A DNA stretch of 5,829 nt from Thermoplasmatota archaeon (GTDB taxonomy: Archaea > Thermoplasmatota > Thermoplasmata > RBG-16-68-12 > JAJISG01), in the NCBI GenBank assembly GCA_022848785.1, contig JAJISK010000055.1:1-5829 (forward strand), given 5' to 3'. Within the stretch, counting starts at the first letter, position 1; each line of letters begins with the position of its first letter. Position numbers and translations under genes: made by a program. Shown here piece after piece: positions 1 to 5,544 of the stretch. The notes below the pieces were generated by a model. That model was not told the DNA's origin. It saw only the letters and a program-made list of their open reading frames with translations, and did no database searches.

Positions 1-3
1 AGC

Positions 4-13
4 GCTATTTAAG
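4..13 (-). promoter_or_regulatory. TATA-like element at the nmd3 stop, possible promoter of the next gene
   Basis: The minus strand reads CTTAAATAGC, overlapping the nmd3 TAA stop codon. The same ten bases occur just before mcm (4325-4334). If it is a TATA box, it would serve a gene starting about 25 bp further left, outside the window. Overlap with a TAA stop can create such a sequence by chance. Confidence 0.25.
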
Positions 14-716
14 CCGCCTCGGCGGGCAGCCGGACCGCGTAGGTGACTCGATAGACATCGTGCCCCCCGCGCCTGCCATGGAGCTTGGGGGAGGAGGAGA
101 CCTTCCCCCCCAGATGGGCCTTGATGCGCTGGGCCAGGGCCTTGGCGGCCCTGTTGCTGCTGAGGTAGATGTCGAGCCCACCGTGCATTGTCTCCTCCTT
201 GGCGACGAAGAGCCTGGGCTCCCCGCGCATCCTTTCCTCGACAAAACCCCGTATAGTCTCCATTTCCTCCTCCGCCACGGGGCGATCGAAGGCACGGACC
301 TGAAGGATGGCTTCGTAGTACTGGCCGTGTTGCCTTGCGCAGTCCGGACAGGTCGTCCGCTTTAGACGGACGCGCGCCTCGCTCACCTGCTCCGCCACCA
401 GCTCCGGGAGCACCAGGCGGTGAGACAGGCGGAGCCCCACCTCATCCGAGTGGCGGAGGTCCATGTGGAGGAGAACCTGGTGATCCCGGACGTCCCGTGA
501 AACCGCGGCGGCCTTCGCCACGGTCTGCCGAAGGGCGTCCTCCAGTTCGGTCTCGGCCCATCCGCGGGGAACGTGAAAACGACCGCAGTGGACGCATCGC
601 TCGAGTTCAAGGACCGACGGGAGGTCCACGAGGGAGCGCTTCTGCGGCAAGCAGTTCGCACAGAGACCCCCGTGCACGGGACCCTCGGTCCCGCACTCGA
701 CGCAGAAGCTCCTCAT
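9..716 (-). CDS. nmd3: NMD3-family zinc-binding protein (60S/50S biogenesis homologue)
   Basis: Archaeal homologue of eukaryotic NMD3, the 60S-subunit export adaptor. In archaea, which have no nucleus, a role in late large-subunit maturation or quality control is inferred, not proven. The 235-aa protein has four CxxC knuckles: C5/C8, C19/C22, C41/C44 and C123/C126, the usual zinc-binding set of the NMD3 N-terminal region. After the last knuckle comes the family signature CPDC..HGQYYEAILQVR (residues 123-141). Around residues 179-198 the segment GGLDIYLSSNRAAKALAQR matches the other conserved NMD3 block. The C-terminal end (about 200-235) is a basic, beta-rich tail. It lacks the long C-terminal extension with nuclear signals found in eukaryotes, as expected for archaea. 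The ATG at 716 overlaps the stop of the upstream DUF424 gene (ATGA), and no Shine-Dalgarno is visible, so translational coupling is likely. Stop is TAA at 11-9. Family assignment is confident; exact function is inferred. Confidence 0.92.
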   Translation of the reverse strand: MRSFCVECGTEGPVHGGLCANCLPQKRSLVDLPSVLELERCVHCGRFHVPRGWAETELEDALRQTVAKAAAVSRDVRDHQVLLHMDLRHSDEVGLRLSHRLVLPELVAEQVSEARVRLKRTTCPDCARQHGQYYEAILQVRAFDRPVAEEEMETIRGFVEERMRGEPRLFVAKEETMHGGLDIYLSSNRAAKALAQRIKAHLGGKVSSSPKLHGRRGGHDVYRVTYAVRLPAEAA

Positions 717-1006
717 AGAACGACCATCTGGGCGTGGGGTACGCCGTCGATGCGAATGATGCCCGCCTCTTCGACAAACCCCCCCTCCAGGGCGGCGGCG
801 ACGGTCTCCTCGCCCACGAAGTTCCCGATCGTGGCGAGTCGCAGGTGGCGGAGGAGCTGTTCCCGGTCTGCGGCCACGTCATCGTAGAACTCCGGCCTCA
901 CCTCCAGTCGGAGCTCCCCCTCGCGCAAGGTCTGTCCCAGGACGTCCGCATCACAGGCGGCGACCAGCACCTCCTTGCCCCGATTGTGGACCTTGAGTCG
1001 GATCAA
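713..1006 (-). CDS. DUF424 family protein
   Basis: Small conserved archaeal protein of the DUF424 family, 97 aa, near the family's usual length of about 100. Recognised by the N-terminal core LKVHNRGKEVLVAACDADVLG, the following GQTLREGELRLEV (residues 24-36), the central block ATIGNFVGEETV (58-69) and the C-terminal IDGVPHAQMVVL ending. No catalytic motif, cysteine cluster or membrane segment is seen. Biochemical function is unknown; its frequent company with translation and ribosome genes suggests a translation-related role (inference). The start is TTG at 1006: the family begins with an M-I-x-L-K-type sequence, and no in-frame ATG or GTG lies between the MCM stop and this codon. A TATA box sits about 27 nt upstream, so the mRNA should be leaderless or nearly so. 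It is the first gene of the operon and overlaps nmd3 by four bases. Confidence 0.9.
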   Translation of the reverse strand: MIRLKVHNRGKEVLVAACDADVLGQTLREGELRLEVRPEFYDDVAADREQLLRHLRLATIGNFVGEETVAAALEGGFVEEAGIIRIDGVPHAQMVVL

Positions 1007-1028
1007 GGCATGGAAACTCGTGTGGCCC

Positions 1029-1038
1029 GATTTATAGG
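1029..1038 (-). promoter_or_regulatory. TATA box for the DUF424-nmd3 operon
   Basis: The minus strand reads CCTATAAATC in the 40-bp gap between the mcm stop (1047) and the DUF424 start (1006). The centre of TATAAA is about 27 bp from the TTG start, the classic spacing for a leaderless archaeal transcript. This separates the DUF424-nmd3 operon from mcm, although read-through from mcm is also possible because all three genes point the same way. Confidence 0.7.
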
Positions 1039-1046
1039 TATCCGAG

Positions 1047-4000
1047 TTAGAACCGGCTCACGAGGCGCCACTTGTTGGGGGCGGGGGAGTAGACCTCCCC
1101 CTCCTGACTCCAACGCTTGAGCCATGCCTCCACGCGGTTGGGCGGTACGCCCCGTTCCTCCGCCGCCTCCAGGATGTCCTTCAGCTCCGCCGCCCCGTCA
1201 CGCTCGGCCAATTCCCCGATGATCTCCCGCAAGGCGATAATCTGGGCCCGCTGGGATTGGCTGAGCCCCGTGGCCACGATGTCGATGTCGAAGCCCCCCT
1301 CGATGCCCGTCACGCGCTCCAGCCAGTACTCGGCAATGCGCACGGACCGCTCTGCATCCTCCGCCTCCACGTTGGGGCTGAGACGGGCACGGGCGCTGGC
1401 CTCGGCGAGTCGGATGAAGGCCTCCAGCTGTCGAGGCGTGATCGGGACCGTGCCCGTCTCGCCCTCTCCTTGCTTCCGAATCTCGAGGTACTTGTCCTGG
1501 ATGACCTGCATCGCCTCGGGCGTGAGAACGGGATAGACGCGCTTGGCGTAGGCGATGTATTTCCGCAGGAAAGCGGGCTCGAAGTAGGGAAGGAACGTCT
1601 CGTCCACCTCCTCCGGGCGTACGTCGCGTCGATGGGACTCCGCCTGACGCATTTTTTCTCCTGCGAGGTGCCCTCGGAGGATGTGCTCCGCCATCGCGCG
1701 GTCGACCTGCGCCTGCGGTTTGTCCAGGATGGGGAAGATGGTGTCGAACCGCGAGAGGAGGGTAGGCGGGAGCTGAATTTGCTCCGAGATGTACTTCCCT
1801 GAGTCAAAGCGTCCCAAAGTCGGATTCGCTGCCGCAAGAATCGAGGTTCGAGTCTGCAACGTAGCTGTGATTCCCGCTTTGGCGATGTGGACTGTCTGTT
1901 GTTCCATTGCGTTGTGGATGCTCGATCGATCCTGGTCGTTCATCTTCTCGATCTCGTCGATGGCCACGAGGCCCCGATCGGCGAGGACCAACGCCCCGGC
2001 CTCCAGTGTCCAGCGCCCCTCTCCAAACTCATCTCGCACGGCCGCCGCGACCAAGCCGGCTGGCGTCGCTGCCTTGCCTGATGTGTAGATTCCCCGCGGT
2101 GAAAGCCTCACGATGTAGGTCAACAGTTCTGACTTGGCCGTGTTGTGGCTGATGATGCCGTTAGCGATGAACCGCTCTGGACCCGGAACCTCGACATCGT
2201 ACACCGTCTCCACTCCCACGGTGCGGATTGACACAATGCGTTCCGTCAGATGGCGGTGCCAGCGACGACTGCGACCCTCGGCCTCCCTAACCACGTCCTC
2301 CAGTCTCTTCCCTTTCTTTTCACTGGCGAAGCCGATTTTCTCCGCGAACGTGATCAGTGAGTTGGCCTGGCGGATTACCAAGGAGCCACTTGGACCGCCG
2401 CGGATCAGGTCCCCTCGGGAGGAACGGTGAGGTCTGGGCGCAGGCCCCCAGAGAACTCGGCTATGAACGCCCCATCTCAGGAGGAGAACCTGGACGTCAC
2501 GAAGCAACTCGATTTCGGCCGATCTCAAGGTGATGGCTGTCCGGCCGCGTCCGTTAGCGAAGCAGGAGCCGTCCGCTTCGAAGAGCCAACGGAGGAAGGA
2601 GCTTACCACCGAGTTCCGGGATCTGAGGATGGAGTCCGGAATTCGCTTCACCCGAAGATCCTGAAGCCATCGAGCGATCGGTGTGCGGTCCACTTGATAG
2701 GCAATGGTGTGATGCCGGGGCTTCTGTCGGTTCGGGGTTACGCCGAAGACTTCCTCAATCAAGCCGACGAGCAAGGGTTCGAGTTCCAGCTCTTCGGTCG
2801 CGATTTGGAAGCCTACTCTTCGGTCCTGGATCCAGCCATCTCCCAGAACGTAGCCTAGGATGGCCGCGAGCTTCTCATCAAAGAATTCGGGGACTCGCAC
2901 GCGCCATGATTTGTGGTAGTACTCCGGCTTCTTCCATCCCGTCCGAACGAGGGCCCGCTTAGTGCACCTGATGCTCGGTGTCACCCTCACGCGGTCTCCG
3001 ATGCGCAATGCGTCCAAGCGTCTCCACTCGCCCCGACGCTCTTGCGGAATCCAGACAAGAAGCGGATGGTTGTAGGTGCCCTTGATGCACTTCCCCGATT
3101 CTGTGACAACTTCCAAGATGGGTTGCTTTTCATATCGATGGAAGCGTGTTGCCAAGCCGCTCCGATAGCCTCCGGTCCCGAGTCGCAGCCTTTCCGAGAT
3201 CGGCTGAAGATGATGGGTTCCGAGATCCTCGAGTTTGGCGGTGGTCCCGTTTCCAAGGGTAATCCGTTCATCACCGATGAGGCACCCGGGGTCCCCCACG
3301 AGCAATACGTGGCTGTCTCCACGGATGCGTCGGCCGTCGGGAAGCTCCTTGGCCACGCCTCCGAAAAGCTGGAGGGCCAGGGCCTCCTTCTCCACATTCA
3401 ACCCATAGATGGAGGGGGCAATCGATCCCACGATCTTGCGGATGACGTCGCCGCTCGCGGCCTCCTCCAGGATTCGCTCCTCGTCCTCCGGCGTGATCTC
3501 GATTTCCTCGTACTCGACCTCCTCCAACTCCAGCCCGACGACGTCGAGGAAGATGTCGAAGAGCGTGGATTTGGAGCGGAATCGACCGCGCTGGGAGCCT
3601 CGCAAAACCCCGTTGAACACGATGCGGTCCCCCGGGTTGGCGAGGCCGACGAGGTCCTCCTCCAGGTAGCCGGCCAGACGTTGTGGAGCTTCTCCCCCGC
3701 GGAGGTCCTCCGGCGCCTCCTGAATCTCGATCTTCTGGGTGTCGATGTAGCGGGAACCCTCATCGAGGAGCTTGAATTTCGTCGCACCCGTAGTGCGGCT
3801 ACAACCCCCTTGGTCCTCGTAACACTCCAATGGCTCGCGAAAGTCTAGACCCTCCTGGGCCTCCTTGATCACCGCCCCGCAACGCAGACACTGGAAGACC
3901 GCCTCGACCAGACGGGGGCGGACCTCGGTCGCCTTCCGAACGAGCCCTTCGACGGAGACCAGCTTTCCCAGATGCTTCGCGCGAAGGTCGCGGACCTCGA

Positions 4001-4322
4001 CTCGGAGGTCCCGGGGGACGCCTCGAACCCGAAACCGGATTTCGGCTTCCTCGGTGGGCGGAACAAAGCTGCGGATCGCCTGTTCCACGGAGTACACGGC
4101 ATTCTGAGGGTGGTCGAGGAGGTAGATTGCCAGGTCCGAGTCGAACCGGTCGATGGCGCCGTAGTCGACCTCCAGGCTTCGCTCCTCCGGATAGGCATCC
4201 GCGAGCTTGGTGATCCGCCCGCTGAGGTCGGCCTCGTCGAGGAATTCTTCCCAGCGCGCTACTAGCTCCTCGGTCGAATAACTCAGCAGGTGACGGTTCC
4301 CCCGTCGCGTCGTTGTGACCAT
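1047..4322 (-). CDS. mcm: MCM replicative DNA helicase precursor, interrupted by an intein
   Basis: Replicative 3'-5' DNA helicase subunit, an AAA+ ATPase forming a hexameric ring at the fork. The precursor is 1091 aa; removing the intein (residues 347-727) leaves 710 aa, normal for archaeal MCM. The N-terminal domain has a four-Cys zinc site (C145, C148, C167, C174; the second pair is widely spaced), the allosteric loop around QEAPEDLRGG (201-210) and the N-terminal hairpin region following NPGDRIVFNG. The AAA+ core has Walker A GDPG(343-346)/TAKS(728-731), contiguous only after splicing, the helix-2 insert (about 751-775), Walker B LVAIDE (785-790), the pre-sensor-1 hairpin Lys815, sensor 1 N833, the arginine finger SRFD (R858) and sensor 2 R964. 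A winged helix ends the protein (about 1020-1091). ATG at 4322 is the only usable start: a TAG lies two codons upstream and no in-frame ATG, GTG or TTG occurs in the next 30 codons. No Shine-Dalgarno is visible. The zinc-ribbon gene lies 98 bp upstream and probably shares the transcript. Confidence 0.97.
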   Translation of the reverse strand: MVTTTRRGNRHLLSYSTEELVARWEEFLDEADLSGRITKLADAYPEERSLEVDYGAIDRFDSDLAIYLLDHPQNAVYSVEQAIRSFVPPTEEAEIRFRVRGVPRDLRVEVRDLRAKHLGKLVSVEGLVRKATEVRPRLVEAVFQCLRCGAVIKEAQEGLDFREPLECYEDQGGCSRTTGATKFKLLDEGSRYIDTQKIEIQEAPEDLRGGEAPQRLAGYLEEDLVGLANPGDRIVFNGVLRGSQRGRFRSKSTLFDIFLDVVGLELEEVEYEEIEITPEDEERILEEAASGDVIRKIVGSIAPSIYGLNVEKEALALQLFGGVAKELPDGRRIRGDSHVLLVGDPGCLIGDERITLGNGTTAKLEDLGTHHLQPISERLRLGTGGYRSGLATRFHRYEKQPILEVVTESGKCIKGTYNHPLLVWIPQERRGEWRRLDALRIGDRVRVTPSIRCTKRALVRTGWKKPEYYHKSWRVRVPEFFDEKLAAILGYVLGDGWIQDRRVGFQIATEELELEPLLVGLIEEVFGVTPNRQKPRHHTIAYQVDRTPIARWLQDLRVKRIPDSILRSRNSVVSSFLRWLFEADGSCFANGRGRTAITLRSAEIELLRDVQVLLLRWGVHSRVLWGPAPRPHRSSRGDLIRGGPSGSLVIRQANSLITFAEKIGFASEKKGKRLEDVVREAEGRSRRWHRHLTERIVSIRTVGVETVYDVEVPGPERFIANGIISHNTAKSELLTYIVRLSPRGIYTSGKAATPAGLVAAAVRDEFGEGRWTLEAGALVLADRGLVAIDEIEKMNDQDRSSIHNAMEQQTVHIAKAGITATLQTRTSILAAANPTLGRFDSGKYISEQIQLPPTLLSRFDTIFPILDKPQAQVDRAMAEHILRGHLAGEKMRQAESHRRDVRPEEVDETFLPYFEPAFLRKYIAYAKRVYPVLTPEAMQVIQDKYLEIRKQGEGETGTVPITPRQLEAFIRLAEASARARLSPNVEAEDAERSVRIAEYWLERVTGIEGGFDIDIVATGLSQSQRAQIIALREIIGELAERDGAAELKDILEAAEERGVPPNRVEAWLKRWSQEGEVYSPAPNKWRLVSRF
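2142..3284 (-). mobile_element. LAGLIDADG homing-endonuclease intein in the MCM Walker A loop
   Basis: Protein-splicing element of 381 aa (MCM precursor residues 347-727). It begins with Cys347 (CLIGDERI, block A) directly after GDPG and ends with His726-Asn727 (IISHN, block G), followed by extein Thr728. Block B is GTYNHP with the T-x-x-H pair T416/H419. Block F includes VYDVEVPGPERFIANG (707-722). Between the splicing blocks is a two-motif LAGLIDADG endonuclease: LGYVLGDG (489-496, acidic D495) and LRWLFEADG (577-585, acidic D584). Both catalytic Asp residues are present and the frame is open throughout, so it looks competent for splicing and probably for homing. The P-loop insertion site is one known to be used by MCM/CDC21 inteins. 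One deviation: the block F position that is often His is Glu716. Sampled lines of intein DNA are about 55-60% GC, against about 68-73% in parts of the flanking extein DNA, consistent with horizontal acquisition. Confidence 0.96.
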
Positions 4323-4325
4323 GGG

Positions 4326-4335
4326 CTATTTAAGA
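4326..4335 (-). promoter_or_regulatory. TATA-like element just upstream of the mcm start
   Basis: The minus strand reads TCTTAAATAG, ending 3 nt before the mcm ATG. It resembles an archaeal TATA box, but transcription normally begins 22-27 nt downstream of the box centre, which would fall inside the first codons of mcm. It may therefore be a fortuitous AT-rich spot, with mcm read from the promoter upstream of the zinc-ribbon gene. A ten-base copy of its core lies at 4-13. Confidence 0.3.
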
Positions 4336-4420
4336 AACGGGCCATCGCTTCGTGTGGGGCTCTCCACCCTTCGGACCCGATTTCCACTGGAACTACTGGC
4401 CTCCTCCGAGCCGCCTTTCG

Positions 4421-4558
4421 TCATGCGCATAGCGAGTAGCCGCATCCGCGGCAATGGAAACATCCTCCTTCCGGGACCAACGCGAGGCCGCAGGTGGGAC
4501 AAACCCTCCTTACGGCGACCGAGATGGTAGCCCCTCGTCGATCGGTCGCGCTCTCCAA
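4421..4558 (-). CDS. Mini zinc-ribbon protein, 45 aa
   Basis: Small protein with six cysteines: C20, C23, C33, C36, C39 and C44. The pattern is CPTCG, nine residues, then CFHCRGCGYSLC at the C terminus. This closely resembles the C-terminal Cys-rich module of adenosylcobalamin-dependent ribonucleotide reductases (CPxCG..GCxxCxxCGYSxC) and other archaeal zinc ribbons, so metal binding is very likely. No other domain is present and the function is unknown. The start is TTG at 4558: a TGA stop directly precedes it in frame, no other start codon occurs before the first Cys, and a strong Shine-Dalgarno GAGGTGA lies 4 nt upstream. The first 15 residues are polar and non-conserved in appearance. The stop is TGA at 4423-4421, 98 bp before mcm on the same strand, suggesting co-transcription with the helicase. 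A 78-aa ORF in an overlapping frame has no comparable motif. Confidence 0.75.
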   Translation of the reverse strand: MESATDRRGATISVAVRRVCPTCGLALVPEGGCFHCRGCGYSLCA

Positions 4559-4562
4559 TCAC

Positions 4563-4569
4563 TCACCTC
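4563..4569 (-). promoter_or_regulatory. Shine-Dalgarno for the mini zinc-ribbon gene
   Basis: The minus strand reads GAGGTGA, matching seven bases of the anti-Shine-Dalgarno complement, with 4 nt to the TTG at 4558. This site decides the non-ATG start. An ATG at 4578-4576 in another frame would give only a 22-aa peptide without motifs and lies too close to the TATA box. Confidence 0.65.
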
Positions 4570-4587
4570 GAGACTCATCTTAGGGGG

Positions 4588-4594
4588 CTATAAA
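4588..4594 (-). promoter_or_regulatory. TATA box for the zinc-ribbon/mcm transcript
   Basis: The minus strand reads TTTATAG, close to the archaeal TTTATA consensus. Counting 22-27 nt from its centre puts the transcription start at about 4564-4569, at the start of the Shine-Dalgarno, giving a very short leader of about 6-11 nt. The plus-strand reading, CTATAAAG, is less likely to be used because the rightward gene has its own box nearer its start. Confidence 0.6.
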
Positions 4595-4638
4595 GGACGG
4601 TTGGAGGGAGGTCCCCGAAAGTGAGAGCCCGCCACAAG

Positions 4639-4645
4639 CTTTAAT
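4639..4645 (+). promoter_or_regulatory. TATA-like box for the winged-helix gene
   Basis: The plus strand reads CTTTAAT within a GC-rich stretch. About 25 bp downstream is position 4664-4669, leaving a leader of about 12-17 nt before the GTG at 4681. With the leftward box at 4588-4594 it makes the 122-bp gap 4559-4680 a divergent promoter region. Confidence 0.5.
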
Positions 4646-4670
4646 CGTACCAGGTCTGTTACCAGCGGGC

Positions 4671-4677
4671 GGGGGAG
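4671..4677 (+). promoter_or_regulatory. Purine-rich ribosome binding site before the GTG start
   Basis: GGGGGAG lies 3 nt before the GTG at 4681. The GGAG core fits the anti-Shine-Dalgarno but the spacing is short, so this is a plausible rather than ideal site. It supports the GTG choice, as no other start lies near in this frame. Confidence 0.45.
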
Positions 4678-4680
4678 CCG

Positions 4681-5271
4681 GTGTTCGTTCCGGAGCGCAA
4701 CCTCAAGGAGCTCATTCTTTCTTATCTCAAACGGGAGGAGACCTCCATCAGCGGCCTGGCCCGCCGGCTGGAGGACGACGGATATAAGCTCCATCGCCTC
4801 CTCATCACCGGCTACCTCCGGGCCCTCTCCGACCTCGGCTACGTGCGGGAGCGCGAGATCCCTCCGGCCAAGGTCTACGGCCTGGCGGGTGGGCGTGAGC
4901 GGAACTTGTACGAGATGCTCGGGGGCATCGCGCGGGACATCGAGGGCGACGAGCGGAAGGCGGTCCGACTCGCCATCGCGATTCTGCAGCGCCTCTTCCG
5001 CCGTCCGATCTTCTTCCGAGAGGTCCGGGAGGCCGGCTTCCCCAGCGGGTACGACGCCTTCATGGTGGAGGAGGACGAACGGGCGGAAGCGAGGAAGGAG
5101 CTGTTGAAAGTCGGAATCCGGCTCCCTCTGAGCGAGCCGGCCTATCAGGTAAAGGCCCGCCGGAACGAGAGGCAGGAGGAGGCCCTGATCCGGCTGGTCC
5201 TCGAGCGATTTGGCGTCTCCGGACTGGTCCTGGAGACGAAGCAGACTCGTTTGTCGGAAAAGCCGGGCTAG
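4681..5271 (+). CDS. Winged-helix DNA-binding-like protein of unknown function
   Basis: A 196-aa soluble protein I do not recognise as a named family. Residues about 7-68 look like a winged helix-turn-helix: helix 1 NLKELILSYLKREE, helix 2 SISGLARRLEDDG, a longer helix 3 around KLHRLLITGYLRALSDLGYV, then a short wing ending at VYGL (65-68). Residues 72-115 form an amphipathic, charged helical region (ARDIEGDERKAVRLAIAILQRL), and 120-175 a further helical, highly charged segment. There is no Cys, signal peptide or membrane segment, so a zinc site is excluded. A transcription regulator or chromatin-associated protein is the natural guess, but only the fold of the first third is supported. The start is GTG at 4681 and the stop TAG at 5269-5271. 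It diverges from the zinc-ribbon/mcm transcript and could regulate the shared intergenic region (inference from position only). It is convergent with the SRP RNA gene. Confidence 0.85.
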   Translation: MFVPERNLKELILSYLKREETSISGLARRLEDDGYKLHRLLITGYLRALSDLGYVREREIPPAKVYGLAGGRERNLYEMLGGIARDIEGDERKAVRLAIAILQRLFRRPIFFREVREAGFPSGYDAFMVEEDERAEARKELLKVGIRLPLSEPAYQVKARRNERQEEALIRLVLERFGVSGLVLETKQTRLSEKPG

Positions 5272-5384
5272 GAAGCCTCCTTCCGGAATCTGGACGCGGC
5301 AATCTCTACGAATGAGGACCACGCCGGTGAGGATCAGCCCGGCCGCGGCCTGGACAGGGGGGGCGGGGTTGTTGCAGTCGATGC

Positions 5385-5411
5385 TCCCCTGGGGGACCAC
5401 ATTTGTTTTGT
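5385..5411 (+). terminator. Possible terminator of the winged-helix transcript
   Basis: A short GC hairpin (TCCC, loop CTGG, GGGA, about 5385-5396) is followed within a few bases by TTTGTTTTGT (5402-5411), the most T-rich run in this gap. Archaeal termination needs mainly a T-rich tract on the coding strand. It lies about 115 nt after the stop codon. The stem is only four pairs, so the call is weak. Confidence 0.25.
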
Positions 5412-5484
5412 CAGAGAAGTCCACCTGGACCCTGGTGAGGGCGTGGATCCTCAAGGCGCTGGGAAGAACGTCGCCACTCTCCCC

Positions 5485-5497
5485 GCCCGCGGTTAGG
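5485..5497. repeat. 13-bp direct repeat, copy 1 (downstream of SRP RNA)
   Basis: GCCCGCGGTTAGG, identical to 5632-5644 and in the same orientation, 147 bp apart. The other copy is the 3' strand of SRP RNA helix 8 and its base. Identity does not extend beyond 13 bases on either side. Confidence 0.7.
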
Positions 5498-5544
5498 GGG
5501 GGCAGGGAAACAACCTTCTGAGCCGCCGCCGGCAGGACGGAAGC

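Larger units (their letters stand above)
5272..5544. other. Intergenic region between the winged-helix gene and SRP RNA
   Basis: This 273-bp stretch separates two convergent genes. I see no gene I can name. It holds a weak hairpin plus T-rich tract, a 13-bp copy of part of SRP RNA helix 8, and a reading-frame bias: one codon phase has clearly higher third-position GC over about 5313-5521. That phase is shared by an open plus-strand frame (ATG at 5313, ending TGA at 5521, 69 aa, rich in Trp and Arg) and an open minus-strand frame (from after a TAG at 5553, first TTG at 5454). The minus product VQVDFSDKTNVVPQGS.. with a hydrophobic AAAGLILTGVVLI looks more protein-like, but it runs on as antisense through the winged-helix gene. 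A decayed gene remnant is possible, or chance in GC-rich DNA. Confidence 0.4.

Noticed and set aside
2913..3848. 311-aa plus-strand ORF
   Set aside because: It lies antisense to the intein and MCM N-terminal domain, which have unmistakable motifs; its sequence has no recognisable domain.
4326..4562. 78-aa minus-strand ORF starting upstream of mcm
   Set aside because: It overlaps the zinc-ribbon gene in another frame, is Arg/Ser-rich without motifs, and lacks a ribosome site as good as GAGGTGA before the TTG at 4558.
5271..5284. Hairpin GGAAG/CTTCC right at the winged-helix stop as a terminator
   Set aside because: Five-pair stem with no T-rich tract after it; archaeal termination would need the T-run.
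4588..5454. 288-aa minus-strand ORF
   Set aside because: About two thirds of it is exact antisense to the winged-helix gene, whose GTG start, ribosome site and fold are better supported. It shows no domain and has no stop of its own before that gene's promoter. Only the segment beyond 5272 was kept as a weak signal.
5269..5496. Read-through of the winged-helix TAG stop into 74 further in-frame codons
   Set aside because: An open stretch of this length is not rare in such GC-rich DNA, the product is Gly/Asp-rich without motifs, and nothing suggests pyrrolysine use here.
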